A DNA stretch of 64,000 nt. Source: Halopenitus persicus. Its GTDB lineage: Archaea; Halobacteriota; Halobacteria; Halobacteriales; Haloferacaceae. The stretch lies in assembly GCF_002355635.1 (NCBI RefSeq), contig NZ_AP017558.1, positions 2,480,001-2,544,000 of the forward strand, written 5' to 3'. The position numbers and the translations under genes are program-made. Below, piece after piece: positions 1-8,442 of this stretch; position 1 is the first letter of the stretch, and every line of letters starts with the position of its first letter. Below the pieces are notes generated by a model, which saw only the letters and a program-made list of their open reading frames with translations, had not been told where the DNA came from and made no database searches.

Positions 1-1
1 A

Positions 2-262
2 TACGACACGGTCTACGACAGCGCGCCGGTCGACGTCCTCGTCCGGCCGGACGATCTCCGTGCGTCCCCGGTCGAGGACGACGTCGCCGACGGCACCGTC
101 GTTTCCCGGCAGTACGTCGGGCCATCATTCATCTACCGGGTCGAGCTGGATTCCGGGGAGTCGGTCCACTGCCTCCACAACCACTCCGAGGAGTTCGGGC
201 TCGACGAACGGGTGTCGGTCGACCTCGTCGCCGACCATCCGCTGGCCTGGTATCCGCGGTAG
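2..262 (+). CDS. ABC transporter ATP-binding protein, C-terminal TOBE end (partial)
   Basis: The frame is open from the left edge to a TAG at 260-262, so only the last 86 residues are present and the start lies outside the window. The piece contains DVLVRPDDLR followed by a short beta-rich stretch (VVSRQYVGPSFIYRVEL, then VHCLHNH). This is how the TOBE substrate-regulatory domain looks at the end of ATPases that power iron, thiamine or polyamine importers. The nucleotide-binding half is not visible, so the transported substrate cannot be named. The assignment rests on the TOBE pattern only. Confidence 0.7.
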   Translation, partial: YDTVYDSAPVDVLVRPDDLRASPVEDDVADGTVVSRQYVGPSFIYRVELDSGESVHCLHNHSEEFGLDERVSVDLVADHPLAWYPR

Positions 263-339
263 GGTGCCCGTCGAGCGGCCCCACAGAGCGGATCTCGTCG
301 TGGCTGCCGAGAAGACGAACGACACCGGTAGCGCCGGAT

Positions 340-486
340 CTATAGCAGTAGCGTCGGGACGAGGTACGCGATCGCGATGCCGATCAGGAGGACGACGCCG
401 CCGGTGAGCGCCTGGCTGCCGGTGAACTCCTGCATCGGTGACGTTACGCGTGCGTCCGGGTCGGGCTCCGCGGAGTGGTCTGCCAT
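340..486 (-). CDS. small single-span membrane protein
   Basis: This 48-residue frame runs from an ATG at 486-484 to a TAG at 342-340. It has a polar acidic N-terminus, then VTSPMQEFTGSQ, then one hydrophobic helix (about residues 27-48) that ends the protein. Short proteins with an SPMQ-F-T/S-G-Q segment before a single membrane helix are common in haloarchaea and have no known function. It is divergent from the uracil-DNA-glycosylase-like gene. The clean start, membrane helix and haloarchaeal look make it credible despite its size. The function is unknown. Confidence 0.6.
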   Translation of the reverse strand: MADHSAEPDPDARVTSPMQEFTGSQALTGGVVLLIGIAIAYLVPTLLL

Positions 487-563
487 ACTCGACGATCGGA
501 GCGGACCCACAAAAACGGATCCGATCCGAACGTCATTTGGGCCGCTCCGCCGTATCCGACCGC

Positions 564-1277
564 GTGCGAAACGTCACGGACCGGCGCCGGAACCCCTTCG
601 GAATGCGTCCCGACTGCGCCGAGTACGTGCCCGGATACGGCGACGCGAACGCGGACTTTCACGTGATCGGCGACCACCCGGGCGTTCACGGCGGACGTGA
701 GTCCGGCGTTCCGTTCGCGGACGAGCCGTGGTCCGAACGGTTCTTCGGCGCGCTCAGGGACGGCGGGATAATCGGGGCCGAGAGCGCCATCCGGAACGAT
801 GGGGCCAGCGGTGACGCTGCGATACGGACGGACGGACGATCCGGTGCCGTTCCATGGGCCGCGATCGACGGCACGTTCCTGTCGTACCTCCATGCGTGCG
901 TTCCGAACGCGGGAAGCAGGGATCCGTCCGACGCCGCCTACGCCGAGCTGGAGCCGATCTTCGACGCCGAACTGCGGGCGATCGCCGCACACGTCCTGCT
1001 GCCGGTCGGCGAGCGGGCGACGCGGCACGTCATCGAGTCCTACACGGCGAAGACCTGGGCCGAGATCGAGGGGAACGGCGGCCTCGAGGTGGTCCACGGC
1101 ACCGAACTGCTCGGATCCGGCTGGTTGGTGGTTCCGATCCGTGACCCACGGGAGTGGGGAGCCGACCACGCCGATCGTCTCGCGGCCGGACTCCGGGAGC
1201 TCCGCCGGACCGACTACCGGCGCGAGAGCGACCTCGGGCGGTTCATTGCGGGCGAGGAGCCCTATTTCGTGCGGTGA
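564..1277 (+). CDS. uracil-DNA glycosylase family protein (haloarchaeal)
   Basis: The protein has 237 residues if the GTG at 564 is used, which gives MRNVTDRRRNPFGM as N-terminus. The open frame extends further upstream, but the extension is low-complexity and basic. The conserved part begins CAEYVPGYGDANADFHVIGDHPG, with an HVIGDHPG turn where uracil-DNA glycosylases have their active-site loop. VLLPVGERATRHVI and a late VVPIRDPREWG follow where the family has its second substrate loop. It probably removes uracil from DNA in base-excision repair. It is divergent from the small membrane protein and convergent with the CYTH gene. Family placement is by pattern memory, so the substrate is an inference. 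Confidence 0.65.
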   Translation: MRNVTDRRRNPFGMRPDCAEYVPGYGDANADFHVIGDHPGVHGGRESGVPFADEPWSERFFGALRDGGIIGAESAIRNDGASGDAAIRTDGRSGAVPWAAIDGTFLSYLHACVPNAGSRDPSDAAYAELEPIFDAELRAIAAHVLLPVGERATRHVIESYTAKTWAEIEGNGGLEVVHGTELLGSGWLVVPIRDPREWGADHADRLAAGLRELRRTDYRRESDLGRFIAGEEPYFVR

Positions 1278-1333
1278 TCGAGACACGAGGCGCGCCGTCG
1301 GATCGGCGACGGCGTCGGAACGAGAACGGCGCC

Positions 1334-1954
1334 TTAGACGTCCGCCGCGAGCAACAGCCCGAGGTAGGAGGTCCTGATCTGGTCGTCCGGATCCAACCCG
1401 AGTTCCCGAAGCAGCTTGCGGGCGCGGTCGCGGGCGGCCTCGATCCCGTCGACGGTCTCGACGTCGCGTTCGATCTCGACGAACTCGCCGACGTCGTCGA
1501 CCCGGTCCAGCGTGAGGGTGTATCCGTCGATCCGATAGAACTCGCGGCGTTTCTCGACGGTCGCGGCCGGCGTATACCCGAGCCCGTCGAGGATCGCCGC
1601 CATCTCCTCGCCGTCGGCGACGACCGTCTCGCGTTCCTCGCGCGTCTTCGACGCCTCGTCGACGAGCGGTCCCTTATACGTCACCTTCGTCCGCGCCGCC
1701 GGGACGTCGTCGTCCGTCTCGTGCTCGCCGCCCTCGCCCCCTTGCTCGTCGTCGTCTCCGTCCTCGCCAGTCGCCTCGATCGGACGCTCGACCCGGACGC
1801 GAAGCGCCTCGTCGGTGGCGGCGAAATCGCGGTCGGGCGCGTCGTAGTAGGTGTCGACCTGCCGGATCGTCTCCAGCCGATCGGCGTCGGTCGACGCGAG
1901 CCGGTCACGAACGGCGGCGACGTCGGCGGCGACCTTCAGCTCGACCTCGTACAT
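1334..1954 (-). CDS. CYTH domain protein (class IV adenylate cyclase / ThTPase-like)
   Basis: The gene encodes 206 residues starting at the ATG at 1954-1952, so that the protein begins MYEVELK. This places the diagnostic ExExK motif (E3, E5, K7) at the very N-terminus, as in CyaB/thiamine-triphosphatase proteins. Basic and acidic strands of the tunnel fold follow (DTYYDAPDRDF, ALRVRVER, KVTYKGP, KRREFYRIDGYTLTLD, FVEIERDV). An acidic glycine-rich insert occupies about residues 85-110. CYTH enzymes act on triphosphates with a divalent metal; whether this one is a cyclase or a phosphatase cannot be told from sequence. A longer upstream frame exists but lacks family similarity. Confidence 0.82.
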   Translation of the reverse strand: MYEVELKVAADVAAVRDRLASTDADRLETIRQVDTYYDAPDRDFAATDEALRVRVERPIEATGEDGDDDEQGGEGGEHETDDDVPAARTKVTYKGPLVDEASKTREERETVVADGEEMAAILDGLGYTPAATVEKRREFYRIDGYTLTLDRVDDVGEFVEIERDVETVDGIEAARDRARKLLRELGLDPDDQIRTSYLGLLLAADV

Positions 1955-2156
1955 ACGCTTCCCGACGGTCGGGCCGATGAAAAGGTCGCCGTTCGCGGCC
2001 GTCGCTTTGCCGCGTCCGACGTCGCGGTCGGCATCCCCGATCATCGGAAACATCGGAGTCTCGGCGCTCGTACGGAGGGAATTCCCGTGCCATCGCGAGG
2101 CAGGATCGTGGGTCGGAACCGTGCTTCTTAAGGGTGCAACGGGGGATCGTTGGGGT

Positions 2157-3098
2157 ATGAGTGACCAAGAGCAGGCCGACGCGGCCGCGGACGCCAGCGA
2201 GGCCGACAGCGAGGAGACCGAAGACGCAGCCACGGGACTTCAGGACGGCGATTTCGTCCGTATCGCCTACACGATCCGCACCGCCGATGACGGTCAGGTC
2301 ATCGATACGACCGACGAGGACGTCGCCGAGGAGGCCGAGATCGACACCGAGGAGTACGATTTCGAGCCGCGCATCATCGCGATCGGCGCGGGCCACGTCT
2401 TCGCCAGCGTCGAGGACGCGCTCATCGGCGCTGAGGCCGGCGACGAGGGGACCGTCGACGTGCCCGCCGACGAGGCGTTCGGCGAGTACGACCCCGAGGA
2501 GGTCGAGACGGTGAAGGCCGACAAGATCGGCGAGGACGAGCGATACCCCGGTGCCCAGATCCAGATCGACGGCCGCCAGGGCCGCCTCGAGACGATCATC
2601 GGCGGCCGCGCGCGGGTCGACTTCAACCACCCGCTAGCCGGCGAGGACCTGGAGTACGAGTACGAGATCCTCGAGGTCATCGAGGACCGCACGGAGAAGG
2701 CCACCGGAATGCTCGGGATGTACCTCCAGGAGGAGCCCGAGGTCCGGATCGAGACGGTCACCGAGACCGAGGAGGTCCCGGCCGAGGACGACGACGAGGA
2801 GCCCGAGACCGAGGAGGTCGAGAAGGACGTCCTCTACATCGAGGCCTCCCCCGGAATGCAGATGAACCAGCAGTGGATGTTCCAGAAGCAGCAGGTCGCC
2901 CAGGACCTGATGGACCGGCTGGACCTCGACCGCGTCGTCATCGAGGAGGTCATCGAGGGCGGCGGGATGGGCGGTCTCGGCGGGATGATGGGCGGTATGG
3001 GCGCCGGCGGCGCCGGCGACATCGAGGACGCCCTCGAGGACGTCGACGTCGACGCCGACGATCTGGCCGACGAGCTCGAGGACCTCGAAGAGGAGTAA
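2157..3098 (+). CDS. FKBP-type (SlyD-like) peptidyl-prolyl cis-trans isomerase
   Basis: The protein has 313 residues from the ATG at 2157, with a TATA-like CTTAAG at about 2126-2131, 28 bases ahead. After an acidic N-terminus, the FKBP core starts at GDFVRIAYTIRTADDGQVIDTT. An insert-in-flap domain follows (KADKIGEDERYPGAQIQIDG), then VDFNHPLAGEDLEYEYEILEV, typical of SlyD. The C-terminal third is peculiar to archaeal members: a second acidic domain with GMQMNQQWMFQKQQVAQDLMDRL, a glycine/methionine-rich segment (GGMGGLGGMMGGMG) and a highly acidic tail. It acts as a folding catalyst and chaperone in the cytoplasm. The Met-rich region could contact hydrophobic clients; that is inference. Confidence 0.88.
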   Translation: MSDQEQADAAADASEADSEETEDAATGLQDGDFVRIAYTIRTADDGQVIDTTDEDVAEEAEIDTEEYDFEPRIIAIGAGHVFASVEDALIGAEAGDEGTVDVPADEAFGEYDPEEVETVKADKIGEDERYPGAQIQIDGRQGRLETIIGGRARVDFNHPLAGEDLEYEYEILEVIEDRTEKATGMLGMYLQEEPEVRIETVTETEEVPAEDDDEEPETEEVEKDVLYIEASPGMQMNQQWMFQKQQVAQDLMDRLDLDRVVIEEVIEGGGMGGLGGMMGGMGAGGAGDIEDALEDVDVDADDLADELEDLEEE

Positions 3099-3194
3099 CT
3101 CACGCAGCACCCCGTCCGCTGGCCGGCGTTCGGCGTTCGGCCGCGTTCACATCGGAACCGATGTCTTTTGATGGTCGCGCACACAGCCACGCGT

Positions 3195-3455
3195 ATGAAC
3201 CTCGAGAACGCCCGCGAGGACGTGATCGTGGCGGCCGCCGCCGCGGTTTCGACGATCGCGGTCGCGGTGATCGGCCGGGTGATTCCGGTCGCCGACCCCG
3301 GGACGGTCCCCTCCCTGGCGCCGATCGGGGTGTACCTGGTGTACCTGTTCACGCGGAAGGGCGGTCCCTACACCGCCCTCGATACCGTTCGCAACTGGAG
3401 CCTGCTCGCGATCGCGAGCGCGCTTGCCGCGCTCGGATACGGGGTCCTCGGATGA
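3195..3455 (+). CDS. small membrane protein, two predicted helices
   Basis: It has 86 residues from the ATG at 3195. A few codons upstream are also open, but MNLENAREDV is the natural start. Hydrophobic stretches lie at about residues 9-27 (VIVAAAAAVSTIAVAVIG) and 36-50, and a third weaker one near the C-terminus (LLAIASALAALGYGVLG). No enzyme motif is seen. It lies 30 bases before the cation antiporter on the same strand and may be co-transcribed with it. The last codons and the stop are duplicated just downstream (see repeat at 3437). Confidence 0.65.
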   Translation: MNLENAREDVIVAAAAAVSTIAVAVIGRVIPVADPGTVPSLAPIGVYLVYLFTRKGGPYTALDTVRNWSLLAIASALAALGYGVLG

Positions 3456-3475
3456 AATACGGACACCTCGGATGA
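3437..3475 (+). repeat. tandem duplication of a gene 3' end with its stop codon
   Basis: ATACGGGGTCCTCGGATGA (3437-3455), which is the end of the small membrane gene including TGA, recurs as ATACGGACACCTCGGATGA (3457-3475). The two copies agree at 16 of 19 bases with a period of 20. The second copy lies between the stop and the next gene. Confidence 0.7.
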
Positions 3476-3485
3476 CGCCGAGACG

Positions 3486-4553
3486 ATGGACGCGGGCACG
3501 GCGCCGATGGTACCAATGACGCTCGGCGGCCTCCTTCCCGCGACGCCCGCCGTCGACGTCGCGGTGATCGCGGTCGCGACCGCGATCGTCTGGGTCGCCA
3601 GCGGCTGGCTCGAGGAGGCGGCGGAGGCGCTCTCCGGGTATTACGGGCTGCCGGCAGTCGTCCAGGGTTCGATCGTCGTCGCCGTCGGGTCGAGCTTTCC
3701 CGAGTTCGCGAGCGTCGTGGTGACCGCCTTCGCCGGCGTCTTCGAGATGGGCGTCGGGGCGATCGTCGGATCGGCCATCTTCAACGTCCTCGTGATCCCG
3801 GCGCTGTCGTCGCTCGCGACCGACGAGGACCTGGATACCAATCGGGCGATCGTCTACAAGGAGGCGCAGTTTTATATGATCGCCATCTCCGCGCTCGTCG
3901 TGACCTTCGCGCTCGCGGTGATCTACGTGCCCGTTCCGGAGGCTCCGTCGCTCATCGGGGAGATAACCCGCCCGCTGGCGGCGATCCCGCTGGGTCTCTA
4001 CGCCCTGTACCTGTTCATCCAGTGGCAGGACGTCGGCGACCACGACGCCGGGGACCGGCCGACCGGGATCGCGGTCGGTCGCGAATGGGCACGCCTTGCC
4101 GGCGGCCTCCTCGGCATCCTGATCGCCGTGGAGGCGCTCGTCGGCGGCGTCGAGTCGCTCTCGACGACCTTCGGCATCCCGGAGTTCCTCGCGGGCGTGA
4201 CGATCGTCGCGGCCGCAACGAGCCTCCCCGACGCGCTGGTGAGCATCCGGTCCGCGACCGACGAGAAGGGGATCACCAGTCTCGGCAACGTCCTCGGGTC
4301 CAACACGTTCGACCTCCTCGTCGCGATCCCGGTCGGCGTTCTGCTCGTCGGGAGCGTCCCCGTGAACTTCGCGGTGGCCGCGCCGCTGTTCGGCGTGTTG
4401 ACTCTCGCGACCGTCGTCCTGTTCGCGTTCCTTCGGACCGGACTCACGCTGACGGCGATCGAATCCTACGCCCTGCTTGCGATCTATACGCTGTTCATTG
4501 CGTGGATGGTGACCGAGACGATCGGCGTCACCGGACTCATTCGCCTCGGGTAA
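3486..4553 (+). CDS. calcium/sodium antiporter (CaCA family, YrbG-like)
   Basis: The protein has 355 residues. It has two homologous halves, each with the alpha-repeat signature of cation/Ca2+ exchangers: GSSFPEFASV and GSAIFNVLVIPAL in the first, AATSLPDALVSI and GSNTFDLLVAIPV in the second. Ten or so membrane helices surround them, with a hydrophilic loop between the halves (about residues 178-198, WQDVGDHDAGDRP). The acidic residues in the repeats (PE, PD) bind the cation. It probably exports Ca2+ in exchange for Na+ across the cytoplasmic membrane, or extrudes Na+; the ion pair is not certain. ATGs at 3507 and 3516 are alternative starts. Confidence 0.9.
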   Translation: MDAGTAPMVPMTLGGLLPATPAVDVAVIAVATAIVWVASGWLEEAAEALSGYYGLPAVVQGSIVVAVGSSFPEFASVVVTAFAGVFEMGVGAIVGSAIFNVLVIPALSSLATDEDLDTNRAIVYKEAQFYMIAISALVVTFALAVIYVPVPEAPSLIGEITRPLAAIPLGLYALYLFIQWQDVGDHDAGDRPTGIAVGREWARLAGGLLGILIAVEALVGGVESLSTTFGIPEFLAGVTIVAAATSLPDALVSIRSATDEKGITSLGNVLGSNTFDLLVAIPVGVLLVGSVPVNFAVAAPLFGVLTLATVVLFAFLRTGLTLTAIESYALLAIYTLFIAWMVTETIGVTGLIRLG

Positions 4554-4563
4554 GGAGGACGTC

Positions 4564-5193
4564 CTAGGCGATGTCGCGGCTCGTGTCGATGGTGACCGAC
4601 TCCGCGAGCTTGAGCTTCACCGGCTCCTCGAGGGCAGCCCCGCCGCGGAACTTCGGCACTGCGAGGCGGTTGATGACCTCGTTGGCGGTGACCTCGGTGT
4701 GGAGGTCGAAGACGACGTCCGCGACGTGCTCGGTGAGATCGCGGTTCGCCGGAACGTCCCGTCCCTTCATCGCGTGGAGCACGGCGACGCTGCCCGTGTT
4801 GGTCATGTGGGTCTGGAGGGTGTTGAGGAACCGCCGGTAGCGGGCGGTATCGTGGCGTTCGAGCGGATCCACGGCGTCGACGATGAGGTTCGCCTCCTCC
4901 GGAAGCGTCGCGATCAGATCGTTGGCGTGGTCGAGATCCAGGGCGGTGTCACCGCCGATGTCACGGATCGTCGGGTCGCCGACCCGCGTCGTGGACCGGT
5001 CGATCCCGTCCCGGACGGCCTCCTCGGACCGGATGGTCGTGAGGTACAACGTGCCGCGGGCGGCCGTGAGCTCGTAGAGGAACAGCTCGACCTGGCTCGC
5101 CGGCGACGCGGTCAGCGCGACGATGCTGCCGCTCGGGATGCCGCCGCCGAGTTGGCGATCGAGGACCGATATCCCGGTCGGAAGCCGCGCCAT
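4564..5193 (-). CDS. RAD55/KaiC-like RecA-superfamily ATPase (haloarchaeal HTR-like)
   Basis: It has 209 residues from the ATG at 5193-5191 (MARLPTGISVLDRQLGGG). A GTG four codons upstream is also possible, but a TTAA box at about 5217-5220 fits a leaderless start at 5193. The opening LDRQLGGGIPSGSIVALTASPASQVELF aligns with the Walker A region of KaiC/RadA-type proteins, but the classic GxxxxGKT is replaced by TASPASQVE. ATP binding is therefore doubtful. LIVDAVDPLER stands where Walker B (hhhhD) is expected. Such degenerate KaiC-like proteins are frequent in haloarchaea and often called HTR-like; their role is unknown. It is convergent with the antiporter, with its stop 10 bases away. Confidence 0.7.
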   Translation of the reverse strand: MARLPTGISVLDRQLGGGIPSGSIVALTASPASQVELFLYELTAARGTLYLTTIRSEEAVRDGIDRSTTRVGDPTIRDIGGDTALDLDHANDLIATLPEEANLIVDAVDPLERHDTARYRRFLNTLQTHMTNTGSVAVLHAMKGRDVPANRDLTEHVADVVFDLHTEVTANEVINRLAVPKFRGGAALEEPVKLKLAESVTIDTSRDIA

Positions 5194-5224
5194 GGGCGTC
5201 TCCACGTGGTCCAGGGTTAATTCT

Positions 5225-6049
5225 CTATCGGGGATATGACCAGTTTGCCGGGTCGACGTCAGCCGTGCGTCCGTCGGGCGTCGGTCGGTTCGTTTCAGCC
5301 GCCTTTCGTCCGCTCCCGGCTCTCAACGTTTTTCGCCCGTTCCCGGCTTTCGGCGTCCTTCGCCCGTTCTTCGATGCCGGCGTCCTCTCACCCGCCGGTC
5401 CCGCGGCGGTTCCATCGCCCCCGGTCGACCGTCGGAGCGCCGCGGCAACGTCCCGGTAAGCGGTACGCACGCGGGGATCGGACACGACCGGCGGACGCAC
5501 GGCCGGAACGGTGCCGAGGACGGGCGTCGACAGGAACGCGGCGACCCCGTCGGGGACGGGTTCGGTCCGCGTCACGACGACCCCGATCGGCCGGGCGTCG
5601 AGCTCCCGCGCCATCGCCGCTGTCTTGGCAGTGTCCCGAAGCGCGGGCGGGGAGAGCGTCGTCACGAGCAGGGTTCGGTCGGCGACCGACAGCGGCGCGG
5701 CCGCGTCGGGGCCGGCTCCGGAGGGGCAGTCGACGAGCGTCGCGGCGATCGACTCGCCGCGTGGCTCACGGAGTCGATCGAGGTGGCAATACGGGTCCGC
5801 GTCGGCTGGGTCGATCGGCGGTGGGACGACTCGAACGTCGCCGTCGACTCGGTGGCCGACGGCCGCGGTGCGGTTCGATGCGTCTCGTGGCGTTCGTGGT
5901 GGTTCCCGTGGCGTTCCGGCGAGCGCGTGGAGGTTGGGAAGGTCCCAGTCGCCCTCGATCGCACGGACCGTTCCGGGGAGCGCCCGCGCGAGCCCGAGGG
6001 TGGTCGTCGTCTTTCCACATCCGCCCTTTCCGCCGGCGACCGCGATCAT
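5225..6049 (-). CDS. MinD/ParA-family P-loop ATPase
   Basis: It has 274 residues from the ATG at 6049-6047. The N-terminus MIAVAGGKGGCGKTTTT is a deviant Walker A with the signature lysine (K8) and catalytic lysine (K13). EGDWDLPNLHALAG is the switch region and LVDCPSGAGPDAAAPLSVAD the Walker B/switch II region. A TATA-like box (GGATAAAAAC, about 6068-6077) fits a leaderless start. After residue 210 the protein turns into a basic, low-complexity tail with KNGRRTPKAGNG-type repeats. MinD/ParA proteins dimerise on ATP and organise membranes, DNA or surface structures. Haloarchaea have several paralogues, so the cargo is not predictable. There is no ParB-like partner nearby. Confidence 0.85.
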   Translation of the reverse strand: MIAVAGGKGGCGKTTTTLGLARALPGTVRAIEGDWDLPNLHALAGTPREPPRTPRDASNRTAAVGHRVDGDVRVVPPPIDPADADPYCHLDRLREPRGESIAATLVDCPSGAGPDAAAPLSVADRTLLVTTLSPPALRDTAKTAAMARELDARPIGVVVTRTEPVPDGVAAFLSTPVLGTVPAVRPPVVSDPRVRTAYRDVAAALRRSTGGDGTAAGPAGERTPASKNGRRTPKAGNGRKTLRAGSGRKAAETNRPTPDGRTADVDPANWSYPR

Positions 6050-6127
6050 ACTGCCGGGTGGCTCGGTGTCGGATAAAAACGTGGGGTCGATCGTCGGATC
6101 GACACGCGATTGCGGGTCGCTCGCGAG

Positions 6128-6502
6128 CTAGTCGTGACAACAGCCGCCGGCCTCGCCGCCGAAGTCGACGGAGAGCGGCTCCGAGATCGCTTGGTTGACG
6201 GCCTCGAGCCGATCGGTCAGCGCCTCCTGGGCATCGAGGTACTCCGCCATCTTCGGCATCGAGTGGAGCTCCTCCTGGACGCGCTGGACCTCGTTGAGCC
6301 CGGTCTGGGTCGCTTGCCCCGTCTGTTGGGCGGCCATGAACTCCTGGCGGAGCCCCTCGAACTCGTCGATCTTCTCCTGGACCGCGTCGTCGTTCTCGAC
6401 CGCCGTCCTGGCCTCCTCGAACCGTTCGTACTCGGAGAGCTGGGTGATCCGGTCGCCGAGCTGTCGGCCGAGGTCCTCGACGGTGATCGCTTCGGCACTC
6501 AT
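6128..6502 (-). CDS. YlbF/YmcA-family regulator (DUF964)
   Basis: It has 124 residues from the ATG at 6502-6500. It is almost entirely helical: LGRQLGDRITQLSEYERFEEARTAV, then DDAVQEKIDEFEGLRQEF, then a long helix with VQRVQEELHSMPKMAEYLDAQEAL, the YlbF-type three-helix bundle. In Bacillus, YlbF-family proteins bind RNase Y. In haloarchaea their role is not defined, so an RNA-processing link is inference only. The tail GGEAGGCCHD carries a Cys-Cys-x-Asp end that could bind metal. The upstream open frame is discarded because it lacks similarity. Confidence 0.75.
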   Translation of the reverse strand: MSAEAITVEDLGRQLGDRITQLSEYERFEEARTAVENDDAVQEKIDEFEGLRQEFMAAQQTGQATQTGLNEVQRVQEELHSMPKMAEYLDAQEALTDRLEAVNQAISEPLSVDFGGEAGGCCHD

Positions 6503-6573
6503 ATCGCGACGTTGGCGGTGCGGCGGTTTCAACCTGCCGGATGCGGGGAATCGACCGGGTATCCGGAGCCGTG

Positions 6574-7224
6574 TCACCGATGTGCGTCGACGAAGGCGAC
6601 CACGTCGGCAAGCTCGTCGGGGCCGACGCCGTGACCGACCGGATACGTCTCGTAGGTGACGTCGGCGCCGAGTGCTTCGAACCGCTCGGCGGCTCCCTCA
6701 ACGCGGTCGATCGGGATGACGCGGTCACCCGTCCCGCCGCCGATGAAGACGGGTTTGTCCACGATCCCCTCCGGGTCCAGGTCGACGTGGGAGTCGGGAA
6801 GGTAGCCGTGCAGCCCGACGACCCACGCGACGGTCTCGGGCGACTCGAGCACCAGGCTCAGGCTCGTGATCGCGCCCTGGCTGAACCCGAGCAGTCCCAG
6901 CCCGTCCGGGTCGAGCTCGTAGGCGTCGACTGCCGCTGATATGCTCTCGGCGACCAGATCGAGGCTCCGCCGGAAGTCCGCCGGATCCGGCTGGCTCTGA
7001 TGGAGCCCGCCGCCGGAGAGGTCGAGCTCGTACCACGTGTAGCCGCCCTGAAGCGGGTCGGGAGCCCGGAGGCTGACGACGTGGACGTCGTCGCCGAGCT
7101 CGTTCGCGATGGGCAGGAGGTCCCGTTCGTCGGCGCCGCGTCCGTGCAGGACGAAGACCGCCGGCTTTCCGGCCGGGTCGTCATCGGGCGCCACGTGGAC
7201 GTGCTCGAGCGGGATCTCGCTCAT
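6574..7224 (-). CDS. phospholipase/carboxylesterase family alpha/beta hydrolase
   Basis: The gene encodes 216 residues from the ATG at 7224-7222. It has HGRGADERDLLPI (oxyanion-hole region of the YpfH/acyl-protein-thioesterase family), the nucleophile elbow LGFSQGAITSLSLVL (Ser in GFSQG), an Asp in GGGTGDRVIPID and the catalytic His in YPVGHGVGPDEL. It hydrolyses carboxylic esters or thioesters in the cytoplasm; the natural substrate is not deducible. It is divergent from dph2 with a gap of 142 bases that carries the TATA box of dph2. Confidence 0.88.
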   Translation of the reverse strand: MSEIPLEHVHVAPDDDPAGKPAVFVLHGRGADERDLLPIANELGDDVHVVSLRAPDPLQGGYTWYELDLSGGGLHQSQPDPADFRRSLDLVAESISAAVDAYELDPDGLGLLGFSQGAITSLSLVLESPETVAWVVGLHGYLPDSHVDLDPEGIVDKPVFIGGGTGDRVIPIDRVEGAAERFEALGADVTYETYPVGHGVGPDELADVVAFVDAHR

Positions 7225-7366
7225 ACGCCCCGTTCGATCGCCGATGGGATGTGCGTGTCGGCTCGCGTCGTCCTCCCGTGTTCGGACGACGACTCCGTGT
7301 GGGGAGGCCGCACGGACTGACGGCCCGAACGGGCGATTTAACCGTCGTGGACGGTATCGTTCGGGT

Positions 7367-8410
7367 ATGAGCGGCGGGTCAACGGAGGGCGATCTCACGC
7401 GGACGGGAATGGCCCTCAAACACGACCGGGAGTGGGACTACGAGCTGGAGCGCGTCATCGACGCGATCGAGGAGCGGGACGCCTCGACCGTCGGATTGCA
7501 GTTCCCCGAGGGACTCAAGCGACGCGGCCCGAAGGTCGCCGACGACCTTCGCGAGCGCGCGCCCGACGACGTCACGTTTATGCTCTCCGGGCAGCCCTGC
7601 TACGGCGCCTGCGATCTCGACACCTTCCTGATGCGGCGAACCGACGTCTTCGTCCACTTCGGCCACACGCCGATGAAGGAGTCCGACAAGATCATCTACG
7701 TCCCGCTCTTCTCGAACGTCGACCCGTTCCCGATCATGGAGGAGTCGCTCGACGAGCTCGCCGACCCCGCGGAGGACCCCGACGTCGGGCTCGTCACGAC
7801 CGCCCAGCACATGAACCGGTTCGACGAGATGACCGAGTGGCTCGAGAAGCGCGACTACGAGGTCCACACGCGCCGCGGCGACGACCGGCTCACCAAGGAG
7901 GGACAGGTACTCGGCTGCAACTACGCCTCGGCCGACATCGACGCCGACCAGGTGCTGTACGTCGGCGGCGGGAAGTTCCATCCGGTCGGGCTCGCGATGG
8001 AACACCCCGACAAGAACGTCGTGATCGCCGACCCGGTCAACAACGTCGTGACGCTCGCCGACCACGAGAAGTTCCTCAAACAGCGATACGGTGCCGTCCA
8101 CCGGGCGATGGATGCCGAGACGTGGGGCGTCATCTTCTGTACCAAGATCGGACAGGGCCGCTGGGAGCAGGCGGAGGAGATCCTCGAGAACAACGACGAC
8201 GCCTACCTCATCACGATGGACGAGGTCACCCCGGATCGGCTCCGAAACTTCGACATGGACGCGTTCGTCAACACGGGCTGTCCCCGGATCACGACCGACG
8301 ACGGGCCGCAGTTCCACAAGCCGATGTTGACGCCCGGCGAGTACGAGGCCGCGGTCGGCCAGCGACCCCTCGAGGACATCGAGTTCGACACGTTCCACGA
8401 CACCTGGTAG
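7367..8410 (+). CDS. dph2: diphthamide biosynthesis enzyme Dph2 (3-amino-3-carboxypropyl transferase)
   Basis: The gene encodes 347 residues from the ATG at 7367, with a TATA-like GATTTAA at 7335-7341. It transfers the aminocarboxypropyl group of S-adenosylmethionine to a histidine of elongation factor aEF2, the first step of diphthamide synthesis, using a 4Fe-4S cluster. The three cluster cysteines lie in QPCYGAC (C82, possibly C78), VLGCNYA (C184) and NTGCPRI (C305), spread over the three homologous domains as in archaeal Dph2. LQFPEGLKRRG and FGHTPMKE are further conserved segments. It stands alone, divergent from the esterase. Confidence 0.93.
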   Translation: MSGGSTEGDLTRTGMALKHDREWDYELERVIDAIEERDASTVGLQFPEGLKRRGPKVADDLRERAPDDVTFMLSGQPCYGACDLDTFLMRRTDVFVHFGHTPMKESDKIIYVPLFSNVDPFPIMEESLDELADPAEDPDVGLVTTAQHMNRFDEMTEWLEKRDYEVHTRRGDDRLTKEGQVLGCNYASADIDADQVLYVGGGKFHPVGLAMEHPDKNVVIADPVNNVVTLADHEKFLKQRYGAVHRAMDAETWGVIFCTKIGQGRWEQAEEILENNDDAYLITMDEVTPDRLRNFDMDAFVNTGCPRITTDDGPQFHKPMLTPGEYEAAVGQRPLEDIEFDTFHDTW

Positions 8411-8442
8411 GACTTCTTGCCGACATCCGGCCCGTGAGGGAT

